A stretch of 28,599 bases of DNA from Bacteroidota bacterium (GCA_028876035.1 JAGWTK010000004.1:1-28599); one strand, 5' to 3'; numbered from the stretch's first letter, positions 1 to 9,392 are shown. Numbers and translations are program-made. Notes: generated from the sequence alone by a model not told the origin.

Positions 1-39
1 GGAAAGACAAGGAAAAACTAATGATAGCAGCGGCGAATT
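1..39. other. window edge upstream of the TonB receptor; no assignable gene
   Basis: Only 39 bases precede the receptor start. One forward frame closes with TAA at 19-21 and another with TAA at 54-56, so either could be the tail of an upstream gene, but nothing can be recognised. STN-bearing TonB receptors often follow an ECF sigma factor and a FecR-like anti-sigma gene, so a FecR-like gene could lie just outside the window; that is inference only. Confidence 0.25.
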
Positions 40-2820
40 ATGTTGAAGCAATGTAAACCGGTATACAGGCTTTTCAGTGGAATGCTGGTATTACTCCTGT
101 GTACGGCCAGCTCCGCCGTTGCGCAGGACAGTGCCAGGGTTTCGCTGTCCCTGGATGACGCAGCTTTTTCAACCTTCGTTCAGTCAGTGGAAGCACAAAC
201 AAGTTGCCGGTTTTGGTATGATTCCACCGAAACCGACAGCCTGCGTATAACGATCAGGGTTAACCGCATGCGCCTGTCAGAAGTATTGGAAAAAGTTTTC
301 GACGGCAGCAACCTCCATTTTGCCATCGATACGCGTAACCAGGTTTATATCACCAGGCGATTCATCGTTCGCACAAGTCTGCCGGAACGATTGTTCAACC
401 CTGGTACTGCTACGCCGCCATTGCCAGCCCTCAGTCCCGAAGAACCAGTGGCGCAAACGAGGTTGAAATCGGTAGCAGACAATAAACTATATGAGATTGG
501 CACAAAAGGAAACCGCGATGGCAAAACTTCGGCTACACTAGCGGGTTATGTGCGGGATGCCAAGTCCGGTGAAAGTATCATCGCTGCTTCCGTTGCGCTG
601 GATTCTCCGTCGACAGGTGTCAACACCGACCAATACGGCTATTATTCCCTGCGCATCCCCAAAGGCCGGCACACCGTCACCATTAGCAGTGCCGGCATGA
701 AAGACGCCAGGCGGCAGCTTATTGTATACGGCGATGGCAAACTGGATGTGGAACTCCAGGAAGCCGTGAGCAGCCTGAAAAATGTTATTGTATCGGCAGA
801 ACGCCGTTCTAATACACGCAGCCTGCAAATGGGCGTCAGCAAGCTCACGATCAAATCGATCAAGCAGGTACCCGTCGTGTTTGGGGAGGCAGATGTTCTG
901 AAAGTAGTACTCTCGCTTCCCGGCGTCACTTCCACCGGCGAAGCGAGCAATGGCTTCAATGTGCGGGGAGGTTCTGCTGATCAAAACCTGATCCTGTTTA
1001 ACGACGCTACCATCTACAATCCCAGCCATCTTTTCGGGTTCTTCTCTGCCTTTAACCCGGATGTGGTGAAAGGTATCGAGTTATACAAAAGCGCGATACC
1101 TGCTAAATATGGCGGCCGGCTTTCATCGGTGCTGGATGTTTCGCTGCAGGACGGCAACAAAAAGCAGTGGACCGGTTCAGCCGGCATCGGTCCGCTTACC
1201 GGCAAGCTGATGATCCAGGGCCCGCTGGTAAAAGAGAAAACCTCTGTCATCGCTGGTTTCCGTACCACCTATTCTAACTGGCTGCTGAACACCGTGCCGA
1301 ACGATGCCTACAAAAACAGCCGGGCCTTTTTTGACGATATCAGTCTTCGCGTAACACATACGATTAACGACAAGAATACCGTGTACCTAACGGGCTATCT
1401 CAGCAACGACCGGTTCAATTTAAACAATGATACCGTCTACCGCTACGGCAACCGCAACGCAAACATAAAATGGAAACACGTTTTTAGTAACCGTTCAAAT
1501 ACCGTTATCACGGCAGGCATCGATCAATATAAATACGATATCCGCAGTGAGGCCAGCAAAACCAATGCATTCAAACTTGGTTTTGCTATCCAACAATCTT
1601 ATCTCCGGGCCGACTTCAATTACACCCCTAACAACCGTCATATCTTAAGTTACGGTGTCAATAGTATCTATTACCAGCTGCAGCCAGGATCCTTTACTCC
1701 CCTCAATGACCAATCCATCGTTACCCCCAATACGCTAAGCCGCCAGCGCGGACTGGAATCTGCCCTCTATATCAGTGACCAGTATGCGCTAACCGATAAT
1801 CTCTCCCTTAATGCAGGTATTCGGTATTCAATGTTCAGCTATATCGGGCCACAAACCATCAATTCCTATTTGCCGGGATTGCCAAGAGACACGATCACTA
1901 TTTCAGGGAAGACCAATTACGGTTCCGGGGCATTCATCAAAACCTACCAGGCCCCGGAAATCAGGGTTTCGCTTCGCTACGCGATAAACGACAGCCTTTC
2001 ACTCAAACTTAGTTTCAACACGCTGCAGCAATACGTTCATTCGCTCACCAATACCGTCAATATTTCGCCTACCGATACCTGGAAGCTCAGCGATCCGTAT
2101 ATCCGGCCGCAGCAGGGAAAGCAACTATCACTTGGACTTTACCGCAATTTCAGGAACAACAGCATCGAAACTTCAGTGGAAGTTTACTATAAACAAACCA
2201 ACCATTTTCTCGATTATAAAAACGGCGCACAATTGCTGATGAACAGTCATATCGAAACCGATGTGCTGAGCACACGTGGTAAAGCCTACGGTGCTGAGTT
2301 GCTCATCAGGAAAAATGAAGGTCGATTGAACGGTTGGTTGAGCTACGCCTACTCCCGCACATTTCTACAGGCAAATGATCCTGACGCCGGGGAAACGGTG
2401 AACAAGGGTGCCTGGTATCCCGCCAGTTTCGATAAGCCCCACAACGTGAATTTTATCGGTAACTATCGCTTTTCGCACCGGTACAGTCTTTCGCTGAACA
2501 TGGTGTACAGCACAGGCCGGCCCATTACTTTGCCCATCGGTGTCTTCACCCTCGGTGGCGTGAACTCATTGCTATATTCCGAAAGAAACCAGTATCGTAT
2601 CCCGGATTATTTCCGTTCAGACATTTCTTTCAACATAGAAGGAAACCATCGGTTGAAGCAGCGCTTCCACAATACCTGGACCTTCGGCGTATACAACCTG
2701 ACTGCCCGTCAAAATCCGTATTCCGTGTACTTCGTGCAGGAAAACGGAAAAATCAGGGGATACCAGTTGTCAATCTTTGGAACTGCCATCCCATTCGTAA
2801 CCTATAACATCCGGTTCTGA
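40..2820 (+). CDS. TonB-dependent outer-membrane receptor with STN and carboxypeptidase-like domains
   Basis: This 926-residue protein is an outer-membrane, energy-coupled receptor. A signal peptide ends near residue 29 (SSAVAQ). An STN (secretin/TonB N-terminal) domain covers about 43-105, a CarboxypepD_reg-like Ig fold about 165-240 (AGYVRDAKSGE, then YGYYSLRIPKG), and a plug about 270-400 with NVRGGSADQNLILFND (VRGG at 308-311) and PAKYGGRLSSVLDV. The rest is a long beta-barrel ending in the aromatic residue F (YNIRF). The STN domain is typical of receptors that also signal to a FecR/ECF sigma pair. The gene overlaps the next one by one base (stop TGA 2818-2820, ATG at 2820). TonB receptors of this layout are regularly paired with DUF4249 lipoproteins in Bacteroidota, a pairing formally like SusC/SusD. 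The substrate cannot be told from sequence. Confidence 0.95.
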   Translation: MLKQCKPVYRLFSGMLVLLLCTASSAVAQDSARVSLSLDDAAFSTFVQSVEAQTSCRFWYDSTETDSLRITIRVNRMRLSEVLEKVFDGSNLHFAIDTRNQVYITRRFIVRTSLPERLFNPGTATPPLPALSPEEPVAQTRLKSVADNKLYEIGTKGNRDGKTSATLAGYVRDAKSGESIIAASVALDSPSTGVNTDQYGYYSLRIPKGRHTVTISSAGMKDARRQLIVYGDGKLDVELQEAVSSLKNVIVSAERRSNTRSLQMGVSKLTIKSIKQVPVVFGEADVLKVVLSLPGVTSTGEASNGFNVRGGSADQNLILFNDATIYNPSHLFGFFSAFNPDVVKGIELYKSAIPAKYGGRLSSVLDVSLQDGNKKQWTGSAGIGPLTGKLMIQGPLVKEKTSVIAGFRTTYSNWLLNTVPNDAYKNSRAFFDDISLRVTHTINDKNTVYLTGYLSNDRFNLNNDTVYRYGNRNANIKWKHVFSNRSNTVITAGIDQYKYDIRSEASKTNAFKLGFAIQQSYLRADFNYTPNNRHILSYGVNSIYYQLQPGSFTPLNDQSIVTPNTLSRQRGLESALYISDQYALTDNLSLNAGIRYSMFSYIGPQTINSYLPGLPRDTITISGKTNYGSGAFIKTYQAPEIRVSLRYAINDSLSLKLSFNTLQQYVHSLTNTVNISPTDTWKLSDPYIRPQQGKQLSLGLYRNFRNNSIETSVEVYYKQTNHFLDYKNGAQLLMNSHIETDVLSTRGKAYGAELLIRKNEGRLNGWLSYAYSRTFLQANDPDAGETVNKGAWYPASFDKPHNVNFIGNYRFSHRYSLSLNMVYSTGRPITLPIGVFTLGGVNSLLYSERNQYRIPDYFRSDISFNIEGNHRLKQRFHNTWTFGVYNLTARQNPYSVYFVQENGKIRGYQLSIFGTAIPFVTYNIRF

Positions 2821-3974
2821 TGAGGAGAAAGAAACTATATGCTGCCTTCTTTTTGTCGTTAACCGGCACGTTGGCACTGTTGTTCCAATGCCGTAAACCC
2901 TACGAGCCCGTTGTACTCATTAAAGGTGATAACTACCTCGTGGTAGATGGTGCTATCAACACAGCTAATGGTGGTATTACCACTATTTTACTTTCCAGAA
3001 CAAGAAACCTGTATGATACAGTGCTCACACGACCGGAGGATGGAGCAACCATTAGCATACAGTCGGCCGCCGGTGCAAACTTTCCGTTGACTGCTACAGG
3101 AAACCAGGGCGCTTATTCGAGCGCTCCGCTGAATCTAAGCGTAAATACACAATACAAACTGATCATTAATACGGCAGACGGGAAAAAATATGAATCCGAC
3201 CTCGTTAAACCCAAGGCGGCCCCTGCTATCGACAGCGTAACCTGGAACCAGGATGAAAAAGGCGTGAACCTTTTTGTGAACACGCACGATCCAACCGGTG
3301 CCACACAATTTTATCGCTGGCAGTTTATTGAAACCTGGGAATACCAGTCGCAGTTGCAAACACCCTGGGGCTATCGCAATGGCCAGGTGTATGCGCTCGA
3401 TTTTTCTGATCTGGCCAGTATTTGTTATACTACCAGCTACTCCACCGATGTGCTGATTGCCAACACGCTTTCGCTGAGTGAAGACCGGGTTGCCGCGCAG
3501 CCCATTGGCTTTTTCAGGCAGGACGATTCTACGCTTGCGCACCGGGCCAGTTTTTTGGTGCGACAATTTGCGCTCACCGCACCGGAGTATTTCTATTGGC
3601 AAACCATACAGAAGAACTCGCAAAAACTGGGGACACTATTCGACTTGCAGCCATCGCAACTGGAGGGGAATATCCATTGCATTTCCAATCCTGCCGAACC
3701 GGTGGTGGGCTATCTGAGTGCCGGCACCGTGCAGGAGCAACGTATTTTTATCGATCATCTCCAACTACGCAATTGGATCAATTTCAAAGGAAATTATGCG
3801 TGTTCAACCAGGGCGGTTGACAGGGATCCAAACAATTTTACCACGATTTCCATGCCCGATGACAGTTATGCCCCCTGGTATTTTATATCCGGTGGTCCGC
3901 TCATGGTGGCAAAAAAAGTTTGTCTCGATTGCCGGCTCAGCGGCGGAACCAATCAAAAGCCCTCATTCTGGTAA
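2820..3974 (+). CDS. DUF4249 family outer-membrane lipoprotein, receptor partner
   Basis: This 384-residue protein starts with a hydrophobic signal and a Cys at residue 24 (FQCRKPYEP), the likely lipidation site; Gln at -1 is an unusual lipobox residue. After the Cys come PYEPVV and LVVDGAIN, typical of DUF4249 N-termini. The C-terminus carries the family hallmark with two cysteines (VCLDCRLSGGTNQKPSFW, 367-384). DUF4249 proteins are lipoproteins encoded next to TonB receptors. They are thought to act as surface partners of the receptor, but their ligands are unknown. The start overlaps the receptor stop and the next gene begins one base after this stop, so the three are almost certainly co-transcribed and translationally coupled. 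Confidence 0.9.
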   Translation: MRRKKLYAAFFLSLTGTLALLFQCRKPYEPVVLIKGDNYLVVDGAINTANGGITTILLSRTRNLYDTVLTRPEDGATISIQSAAGANFPLTATGNQGAYSSAPLNLSVNTQYKLIINTADGKKYESDLVKPKAAPAIDSVTWNQDEKGVNLFVNTHDPTGATQFYRWQFIETWEYQSQLQTPWGYRNGQVYALDFSDLASICYTTSYSTDVLIANTLSLSEDRVAAQPIGFFRQDDSTLAHRASFLVRQFALTAPEYFYWQTIQKNSQKLGTLFDLQPSQLEGNIHCISNPAEPVVGYLSAGTVQEQRIFIDHLQLRNWINFKGNYACSTRAVDRDPNNFTTISMPDDSYAPWYFISGGPLMVAKKVCLDCRLSGGTNQKPSFW

Positions 3975-3975
3975 T

Positions 3976-6357
3976 ATGAAGCAGCACCCGCTTTTTATAG
4001 GTTGTTTGTACCTGCTGTTGCCGGTATTGCTTCGCGCACAAGCCAATGAAGCAGATCTATTGCGGCAACAATTTGAGCAATATCAAACCAATCACCTGCA
4101 GGAAAAAGTTTTCCTGCATGCAGACCGCCAATTCTATTTTGCCGGGGAACTGTGCTGGTTTAGTGCCTTTGTAACTGATGCTGCTTCACATCGCCCGCTG
4201 GCTTTGAGCCGCGTACTGTATGTAGAAATTATCAATGGAGACGGCAAGCCTGTTCAGCAAACAAAGATTGCACTCAGCGAAGGAAGGGGCAACGGCTCGT
4301 TCATGCTGCCGGCTTCGCTGCCATCCGGAACCTATAGCCTCCGCGCCTACACCGCCCGAATGCAAAACGATGGTGCCGATAAATTTTTCCGCCAAACGAT
4401 TACCATTGCCAATACACTGCGGGAACCGGTCCAGTCCGCCCCAGGGCGTAATTTTTTAACACTGGGCATTTTCCCGGAAGGTGGTGACCTGGTAAGCGGA
4501 CTGAAATCGGAAGTAGCTGTGGAACTCGCCGACCGCTACGGCATGCCTGTTACCGGCAAGGGATTTCTCGTGGCGGATGGTAACGATACCCTGGCAGCGT
4601 TCAATATATCAGAACAAGGATTCGGGCGGGTAAATATCCAGCCGCAAAAAGAAAAGCAGTATCATTTTCTTATACAAACTGCTGATACCAGCTTCAGCAA
4701 GGATCTGCCGGCCGCATTTGACCAGGGGGCGACGATGCGCGTAGCGCGCAGCAACCAGGGTGCTATAACGGTGATGCTTAGTTGCAGTGCGCAGCTCGAC
4801 GGACGGACCATCTACCTGCTTGCGCATAACCGCCAGCGGTTGAAATGGCTGCAGGCACTCACCCTTACTGAAGGCAAAGCGGTTTGCACATTACCTGCAG
4901 ACAGCCTGGGAGAAGGCATCACCCGGCTGACCCTGTTCAACGATCGTCGTCAACCATTGTGCGAACGACTCGTGTTCCAACCGGCAGCAGACAGAAGTAT
5001 CCTGGCGGCAACTGCAGACAAACCTGTTTACGATCCGCGCAGTGAAATAAATATCCGTCTCCAGCCAACTGCAAGCAATGAAAAAATCAGCAGCAGCATC
5101 TCCATCGCTGCTTTTCGTATCGATTCACTTCTGCCGTTTTCGTACACCGACATGCGGGCCTGGTGGCTGCTTCAATCAGAATGTACCGTACCATCAACAA
5201 TCTCCCCATCATATTGTACCGATACCAGTGAAGCCGCAAAGAAATTAATGGACGATCTCATGCTTACGCGCGGCTGGCGCCGGTTCAAATGGGAAGATAC
5301 ACCGGGCGACAAGCAACCTTTTTTCAATTTTGTTACAGAGCTGGAAGGACCCGTGGTAAGCGGAACCATGCAACAGCGTATAACCGGAAAGCCTGCTCCG
5401 GCCGGACTGGCATTTATGCTAACGGTGCCGGGTGAACGCTTTGACGCAAGCATCGCACTTACGAACAGTAATGGCGTGCTGCATTTTCCCCTGCGTCCGT
5501 TCTACGGCAACCATGAACTGGTTATTACACCCGTAAACCCCGTTGATTCCAATTATAAATTTACACCCGGCAATAGTTTTGCTGAAGTTCCCGGACCTCT
5601 TCCGGAAAAACAATGGAAACCACTGCCGGAATTAAAAGATGCGTTGTTGGAGCGCAGCATTGCGGTACAGGTTGACAATGCCTACGAAACCGAAAAAAAG
5701 AAAGTGAGCTTTCAGCCAATGCCTGAGTCGGACAGCCTGCGTTTCTACGGGTTACCCGACAAATCATTTTACCTCGATGACTACACACGATTTGTAACCA
5801 TGGAAGAAGTGGTTCGTGAATTGCTCACGACGGTGAAAACAAAGAAAGAAAACGGACGCTATACTTTTTTTGCCGTTAACGGCGCCTTCAAGGAGTTTTT
5901 CGACAATCCACCATTGGTATTGATCGACGGGGTGCCCGCGACCGATCATACAAAGATTATGAATATGGATCCGCTCAGGATAAAAAAGGTGGATGTCAAC
6001 AACCACAAATATTTCCTGGGGCCATTGGTCTGTGAAGGATTACTTAGCTTTCAAACCTATGCCGGCGACCTGGCTGGCTATGACCTTGACAGGAGTGCAG
6101 TGGTAGTGGAATTCGACGGATTGCAGCGGCAACGCCAGTTCTACTCGCCGGCGTATGAAACCGATGCAGCGCGCAACAGTCGCCTGCCCGATACGCGAAG
6201 CTTGTTATTCTGGGAGCCGAACATCAACCTTCTCCGCGACGCAAAGAAAATAAAGTTCTATTCTTCCGATCTAAAAGGAAAATATGCAGTAGTTATACAG
6301 GCACTTGCTGCAGATGGTACCGCCAACACCAAAATCCTGGAATTTGAAGTCAGGTAG
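3976..6357 (+). CDS. exported MG2-domain protein with C-terminal plug-like region
   Basis: The frame is open from 3718, but the ATG at 3976 begins a clear signal peptide (MKQHPLFIGCLYLLLP, cleavage after LLRAQ) and lies one base after the DUF4249 stop, so it is the chosen start (793 residues). An MG2-like (alpha-2-macroglobulin) domain occupies about 43-130 (EKVFLHADRQFYFAGE, then LPSGTYSLRAYT). A conserved LTRGWRRFKWED segment lies mid-protein. The last part, about 615-760, resembles a TonB plug (PPLVLIDGVPATD, MDPLRIKKVDV), as in many Bacteroidota proteins of this kind that have no barrel. The protein is probably periplasmic or cell-envelope associated and works with the receptor pair upstream; its biochemical role is unknown. 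Its stop overlaps the stop of the convergent BASS gene by 8 bp. Confidence 0.85.
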   Translation: MKQHPLFIGCLYLLLPVLLRAQANEADLLRQQFEQYQTNHLQEKVFLHADRQFYFAGELCWFSAFVTDAASHRPLALSRVLYVEIINGDGKPVQQTKIALSEGRGNGSFMLPASLPSGTYSLRAYTARMQNDGADKFFRQTITIANTLREPVQSAPGRNFLTLGIFPEGGDLVSGLKSEVAVELADRYGMPVTGKGFLVADGNDTLAAFNISEQGFGRVNIQPQKEKQYHFLIQTADTSFSKDLPAAFDQGATMRVARSNQGAITVMLSCSAQLDGRTIYLLAHNRQRLKWLQALTLTEGKAVCTLPADSLGEGITRLTLFNDRRQPLCERLVFQPAADRSILAATADKPVYDPRSEINIRLQPTASNEKISSSISIAAFRIDSLLPFSYTDMRAWWLLQSECTVPSTISPSYCTDTSEAAKKLMDDLMLTRGWRRFKWEDTPGDKQPFFNFVTELEGPVVSGTMQQRITGKPAPAGLAFMLTVPGERFDASIALTNSNGVLHFPLRPFYGNHELVITPVNPVDSNYKFTPGNSFAEVPGPLPEKQWKPLPELKDALLERSIAVQVDNAYETEKKKVSFQPMPESDSLRFYGLPDKSFYLDDYTRFVTMEEVVRELLTTVKTKKENGRYTFFAVNGAFKEFFDNPPLVLIDGVPATDHTKIMNMDPLRIKKVDVNNHKYFLGPLVCEGLLSFQTYAGDLAGYDLDRSAVVVEFDGLQRQRQFYSPAYETDAARNSRLPDTRSLLFWEPNINLLRDAKKIKFYSSDLKGKYAVVIQALAADGTANTKILEFEVR

Positions 6358-7459
6358 TAGTAGTTTCCAATGTCTGTTTATCCTCTACCGGCGGCTTGCG
6401 ATGCCAATAAGAAGCCAGGAGTGAACCGGTAACATTCATCAACGGGCCAAACACGGCAGGAGCCAGTCCTACTGTCACCATCTTTCCCATCTCTTTTGCG
6501 AGCCCGGATGCCATGCCCGCATTTTGCATGCCTACTTCTATGGCAATGGTTCTGCAATCGCGCTCACTCATTTTAAACAAGCGGCCGGTAAAATAGCCCA
6601 GTGTATAACCACAAATATTGTGCACCAGTACGAGCAGGATAAGCAGCGGACCGATTTTTAAAAGGTTATCGCGACCAGCGGCCGTTATGATAACAATAAC
6701 GAATGCAATGCCCAGCATCGACAGGATGGGCATCGCCTGGTCGAGCCATTTCGCTTTTCCGTGCAGCAGCCAGTTGAACAACATACCCGCGGCAATGGGG
6801 AAGATGACCATTTTCAAAATATCCCACATCATCGCAACCGCATCTATCCTGATAAATGCGCCGGCCAGGTATTTCATCAGTAACGGCGTCACAAAAGGTG
6901 CAAGCAAGGTTGAAACAGCGGTAATGGTTACCGACAATGCCAGGTTCGCTTTTGCCAGGTAAGAAATTACATTAGACGCAGTTCCATTCGGTGAACAGCC
7001 TACCAATATTATCCCTGCTGCAATTTCAGGTTGCAGCCCACTTACACTGGCCAGCGTAAAACCAATCAGCGGCATGATGATAAAATGCGATACTACGCCA
7101 ATCACTACGCCACCGGGCGTTTTTACCACACCGGCAAAATCGCCCAATCCCATTGAAGTGCCCATGCCAAACATGATCACCTGGATCAAAGGCTTTATTA
7201 ACCCCGACAACTGGTAGCCATTCCAACTGATAAACGATCCCGGGTAAAACAGCGCCGTAACTACGGCTGCAAAAATCATGGCAGTGTAGGTGAAGCCCTT
7301 CAGGTGTTCGTAACCGCGGAAGCCGAGGCCCATCGCTACAAAAAAGCCGATAAACAAGGGGCCGGCTATCAGCAGTTTTCCGGAGATGGTCAGAACAAGC
7401 GCCGCCAGTAAACAAATAGCCGCTACCAGCAAGAGGGCTTTATAGAAAGTCTTATTCAC
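6350..7459 (-). CDS. BASS-family (bile acid:sodium symporter) transporter
   Basis: This 369-residue integral membrane protein shows about ten hydrophobic segments across residues 8-350. The BASS signatures are present: GCSPNGTASN at 154-163 and EVGMQNAG with E308, Q312 and N313, which correspond to the Na+ and substrate site of ASBT-type carriers. The start codon is GTG (7459-7457); no ATG lies close enough to replace it. BASS carriers import organic anions with Na+: bile acids in animals, pyruvate in plant BASS2, (keto)pantoate in bacterial PanS. The gene is last in a minus-strand run, 52 bp after an exported RraA-like protein, so a 2-oxo acid or hydroxy acid made in the periplasm is a reasonable but unproven substrate. 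The tail is a run of threonines. The gene ends tail-to-tail with the MG2 gene, overlapping it by 8 bp. Confidence 0.88.
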   Translation of the reverse strand: MNKTFYKALLLVAAICLLAALVLTISGKLLIAGPLFIGFFVAMGLGFRGYEHLKGFTYTAMIFAAVVTALFYPGSFISWNGYQLSGLIKPLIQVIMFGMGTSMGLGDFAGVVKTPGGVVIGVVSHFIIMPLIGFTLASVSGLQPEIAAGIILVGCSPNGTASNVISYLAKANLALSVTITAVSTLLAPFVTPLLMKYLAGAFIRIDAVAMMWDILKMVIFPIAAGMLFNWLLHGKAKWLDQAMPILSMLGIAFVIVIITAAGRDNLLKIGPLLILLVLVHNICGYTLGYFTGRLFKMSERDCRTIAIEVGMQNAGMASGLAKEMGKMVTVGLAPAVFGPLMNVTGSLLASYWHRKPPVEDKQTLETTTT

Positions 7460-7511
7460 CGTTATTGTTTATGCGTAATAATAGAATCTGTTTCAGTCCT
7501 TGCAAGCATAC

Positions 7512-8435
7512 TTACCAGGTGCGCTTGCTCATGAGCGCATCTAACTCAGCTCTTGTCATTTTACCCAACTCAGGGTGTTGCTGCAGCCATTGTAAGAAAG
7601 CATTCTTGATCTCATCGGTCCACTGGCTGTCGATCTGTCCCGTTGAATACTTGCCGGTGCGTACCATTTCAAATCCAAACTTGTCTTTACGAATTACAAA
7701 CTCTGCGGTGCTGATGACCTGTTCGGCCATATGCGCGGGAATGAACAAAACGCCTTCGCGCACACCGAGTACCAGGTCGCCGGGTAACACCATGACGTGT
7801 CCGATCCGCGCAGGTGTATTCAAACCGGTGAGCACCATCTCCTCCAAAAATGAAGGATGAAAATCACGGACAAAAGCATTGAAGCCATTCATCTCCTGTA
7901 TCTCGCCCAAATCCCTGCAGGCCCCGTTGAATACAACGCCATTGCCGCTCTTGCTGAATATGGCTGTTGCAAGGGTTGAGCCCATTAGTGTGCCGCCCGC
8001 CACTTTGCCAAATGCATCGGCTACGTATACATCGCCTTTCACCAGTGTCTCGATAGGCCAGGAATTGGTATTACCCTTTCTGCCTTCTTTGCTGCCTTTC
8101 GCTTTGATATTTTTTTCTACATCCGGGCGCGAGGGCATGAATACAGCTGTAACGGCCCTGCCCACTACCGGGGTGTTGTTAACCGTTTTCCAATCGCCTT
8201 CAAACTGGTTGGTATAGCCTTCGTTTTTCAATACCGTCCAGGCATCGTCGATATTAATATGCCTGGCTCTTTCGAGTAAATCGTCCGGCAGCTTTGGCCG
8301 GCCATCCGCAAAACGTTCGCCCTTCCATTCGCTGGTAAGAAAAACAAGCTCTTCTTTTGAAATGGTTTGTCCCTGCAATTTCAAGGGCAGGTAACAGCTA
8401 CCTACAAACGCAATTATAAATGCAAAGCGCAACAT
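7512..8435 (-). CDS. exported RraA-like protein (aldolase/decarboxylase superfamily), copy 1
   Basis: This 307-residue protein has a signal peptide (MLRFAFIIAFVGSCYLPLKL, cleavage near LQGQ) and is therefore predicted to be extracytoplasmic, unlike classical RraA. A conserved N-terminal extension (WKGERFADGRPKLPDDLLE, about 37-55) precedes the RraA/HMG-aldolase core at about 85-250, with GDVYVADAFGKVAGGTLMG and GACRDLGEI. R174-D175 and E178 are present and residue 153 is Ser, so the motif reads S-X20-R-D-X2-E. As I recall, class II HMG/CHA aldolases have D-X20-R-D and RraA-type relatives G-X20-R-D-X2-E/D, so lyase chemistry on a 2-oxo acid (aldol cleavage or oxaloacetate-type decarboxylation) is possible. 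It lies 24 bp after its paralogue and 52 bp before the BASS carrier. Confidence 0.85.
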   Translation of the reverse strand: MLRFAFIIAFVGSCYLPLKLQGQTISKEELVFLTSEWKGERFADGRPKLPDDLLERARHINIDDAWTVLKNEGYTNQFEGDWKTVNNTPVVGRAVTAVFMPSRPDVEKNIKAKGSKEGRKGNTNSWPIETLVKGDVYVADAFGKVAGGTLMGSTLATAIFSKSGNGVVFNGACRDLGEIQEMNGFNAFVRDFHPSFLEEMVLTGLNTPARIGHVMVLPGDLVLGVREGVLFIPAHMAEQVISTAEFVIRKDKFGFEMVRTGKYSTGQIDSQWTDEIKNAFLQWLQQHPELGKMTRAELDALMSKRTW

Positions 8436-8459
8436 TGTGCCGGATTTTCAATCATTCAA

Positions 8460-9392
8460 TTAATGGCCTTCTTTCGAAAGGTATTCTTCGATTTCTTTGT
8501 TGGATACTGCCAGTTTTTTTGGATACTTCGCTACCCAGGCGCGGAATTCGTTCTTCATCGTTTCATTCCAGTCGCCATGCACCTGTCCGGACGGGTACTT
8601 ACCTAACTGCAGCATGTATCGCTCAAATTCATCGCGCAGTCCCACCAGTTCCGATTCTTTTACTAATTCTTCTACGAGATAGGCAGGGATAAACACCACA
8701 CCGTATTCGTTGGCAAAAACAATATCACCGGGAAAGACCGTCACCTGTCCGATCCGGATCGGTGTATTAATACCCGTTGGCGTCATGTCTTTAATATAGG
8801 AAGGGTCATGTCCCTTTACCCAGGCATTGAAACCTTTCGTGTCTCTCAATTCCTGCATATCCCGCACCGATCCATAAAACACCACACCCTTCCCGGTTTT
8901 ACCATATACCGCATTGCCTAAACTGGATCCGATCAGGGTGCCATCTTTTACTTTACCAAACCCATCGGCTACATAGATATCTCCCTTTGTAAGTATGTCG
9001 ATAGGCCAGATATTGTTACCACCGCGCTGCGATCGTCCCTCTGCTCTGCCCAGTGAACGCACCAGCGAATCGAGGTCGGGCCGTGAAGGCATGAACTGCG
9101 CTGTCACTGCACGACCAACCATGGTTTCGCCCGGTTTCAGAATGATCCAATCCTTTTCTAGCTGGTTGCGGAACCCCTTTCTTCCCAAAAATCCCCAGAT
9201 CTGTTCGAGGGTTGCATCCTTCAGGTGCTCCAGCAGATCATCGGCCACCTTCGGGCGGCCATCGGCAAAACGCTCTCCCTTCCACTGCGGGGTAAGGGCC
9301 TTTATGTAATCGGGTGAAGCGCCCAGGAACTGGGCCTGAGAAAAAAAGGGCAGCACAAATAACGGCCATGCCCAAACGAGGATTTTTTTCAT
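8460..9392 (-). CDS. exported RraA-like protein, copy 2
   Basis: This 310-residue paralogue of the next gene has the same architecture: a signal peptide (MKKILVWAWPLFVLPFFSQA, cut near SQAQ), the extension WKGERFADGRPKVADDLLE at about 37-55, and an RraA core with GDIYVADGFGKVKDGTLIG and GSVRDMQEL. R177-D178 and E181 are kept and Ser156 occupies the position 21 residues before the Arg, giving S-X20-R-D-X2-E again. The two copies share many segments (for example GRAVTA-FMPSRPD) but have clearly diverged, so this is an old tandem duplication. RraA proteins form trimers with active sites between subunits, and two non-identical copies might form mixed rings; that is inference. It is the first RraA gene of the minus-strand run, 77 bp after the hydrolase gene. 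Confidence 0.85.
   Translation of the reverse strand: MKKILVWAWPLFVLPFFSQAQFLGASPDYIKALTPQWKGERFADGRPKVADDLLEHLKDATLEQIWGFLGRKGFRNQLEKDWIILKPGETMVGRAVTAQFMPSRPDLDSLVRSLGRAEGRSQRGGNNIWPIDILTKGDIYVADGFGKVKDGTLIGSSLGNAVYGKTGKGVVFYGSVRDMQELRDTKGFNAWVKGHDPSYIKDMTPTGINTPIRIGQVTVFPGDIVFANEYGVVFIPAYLVEELVKESELVGLRDEFERYMLQLGKYPSGQVHGDWNETMKNEFRAWVAKYPKKLAVSNKEIEEYLSKEGH

Noticed and set aside
538..1029. 163-codon minus-strand open frame inside the TonB receptor
   Set aside because: It is a shadow of the receptor plug region; the plus frame has clear domains and the antisense product has none.
3718..3975. N-terminal extension of the MG2 protein by 86 codons
   Set aside because: The stretch overlaps the DUF4249 coding end in another frame, and the signal peptide begins at 3976, one base after the DUF4249 stop.
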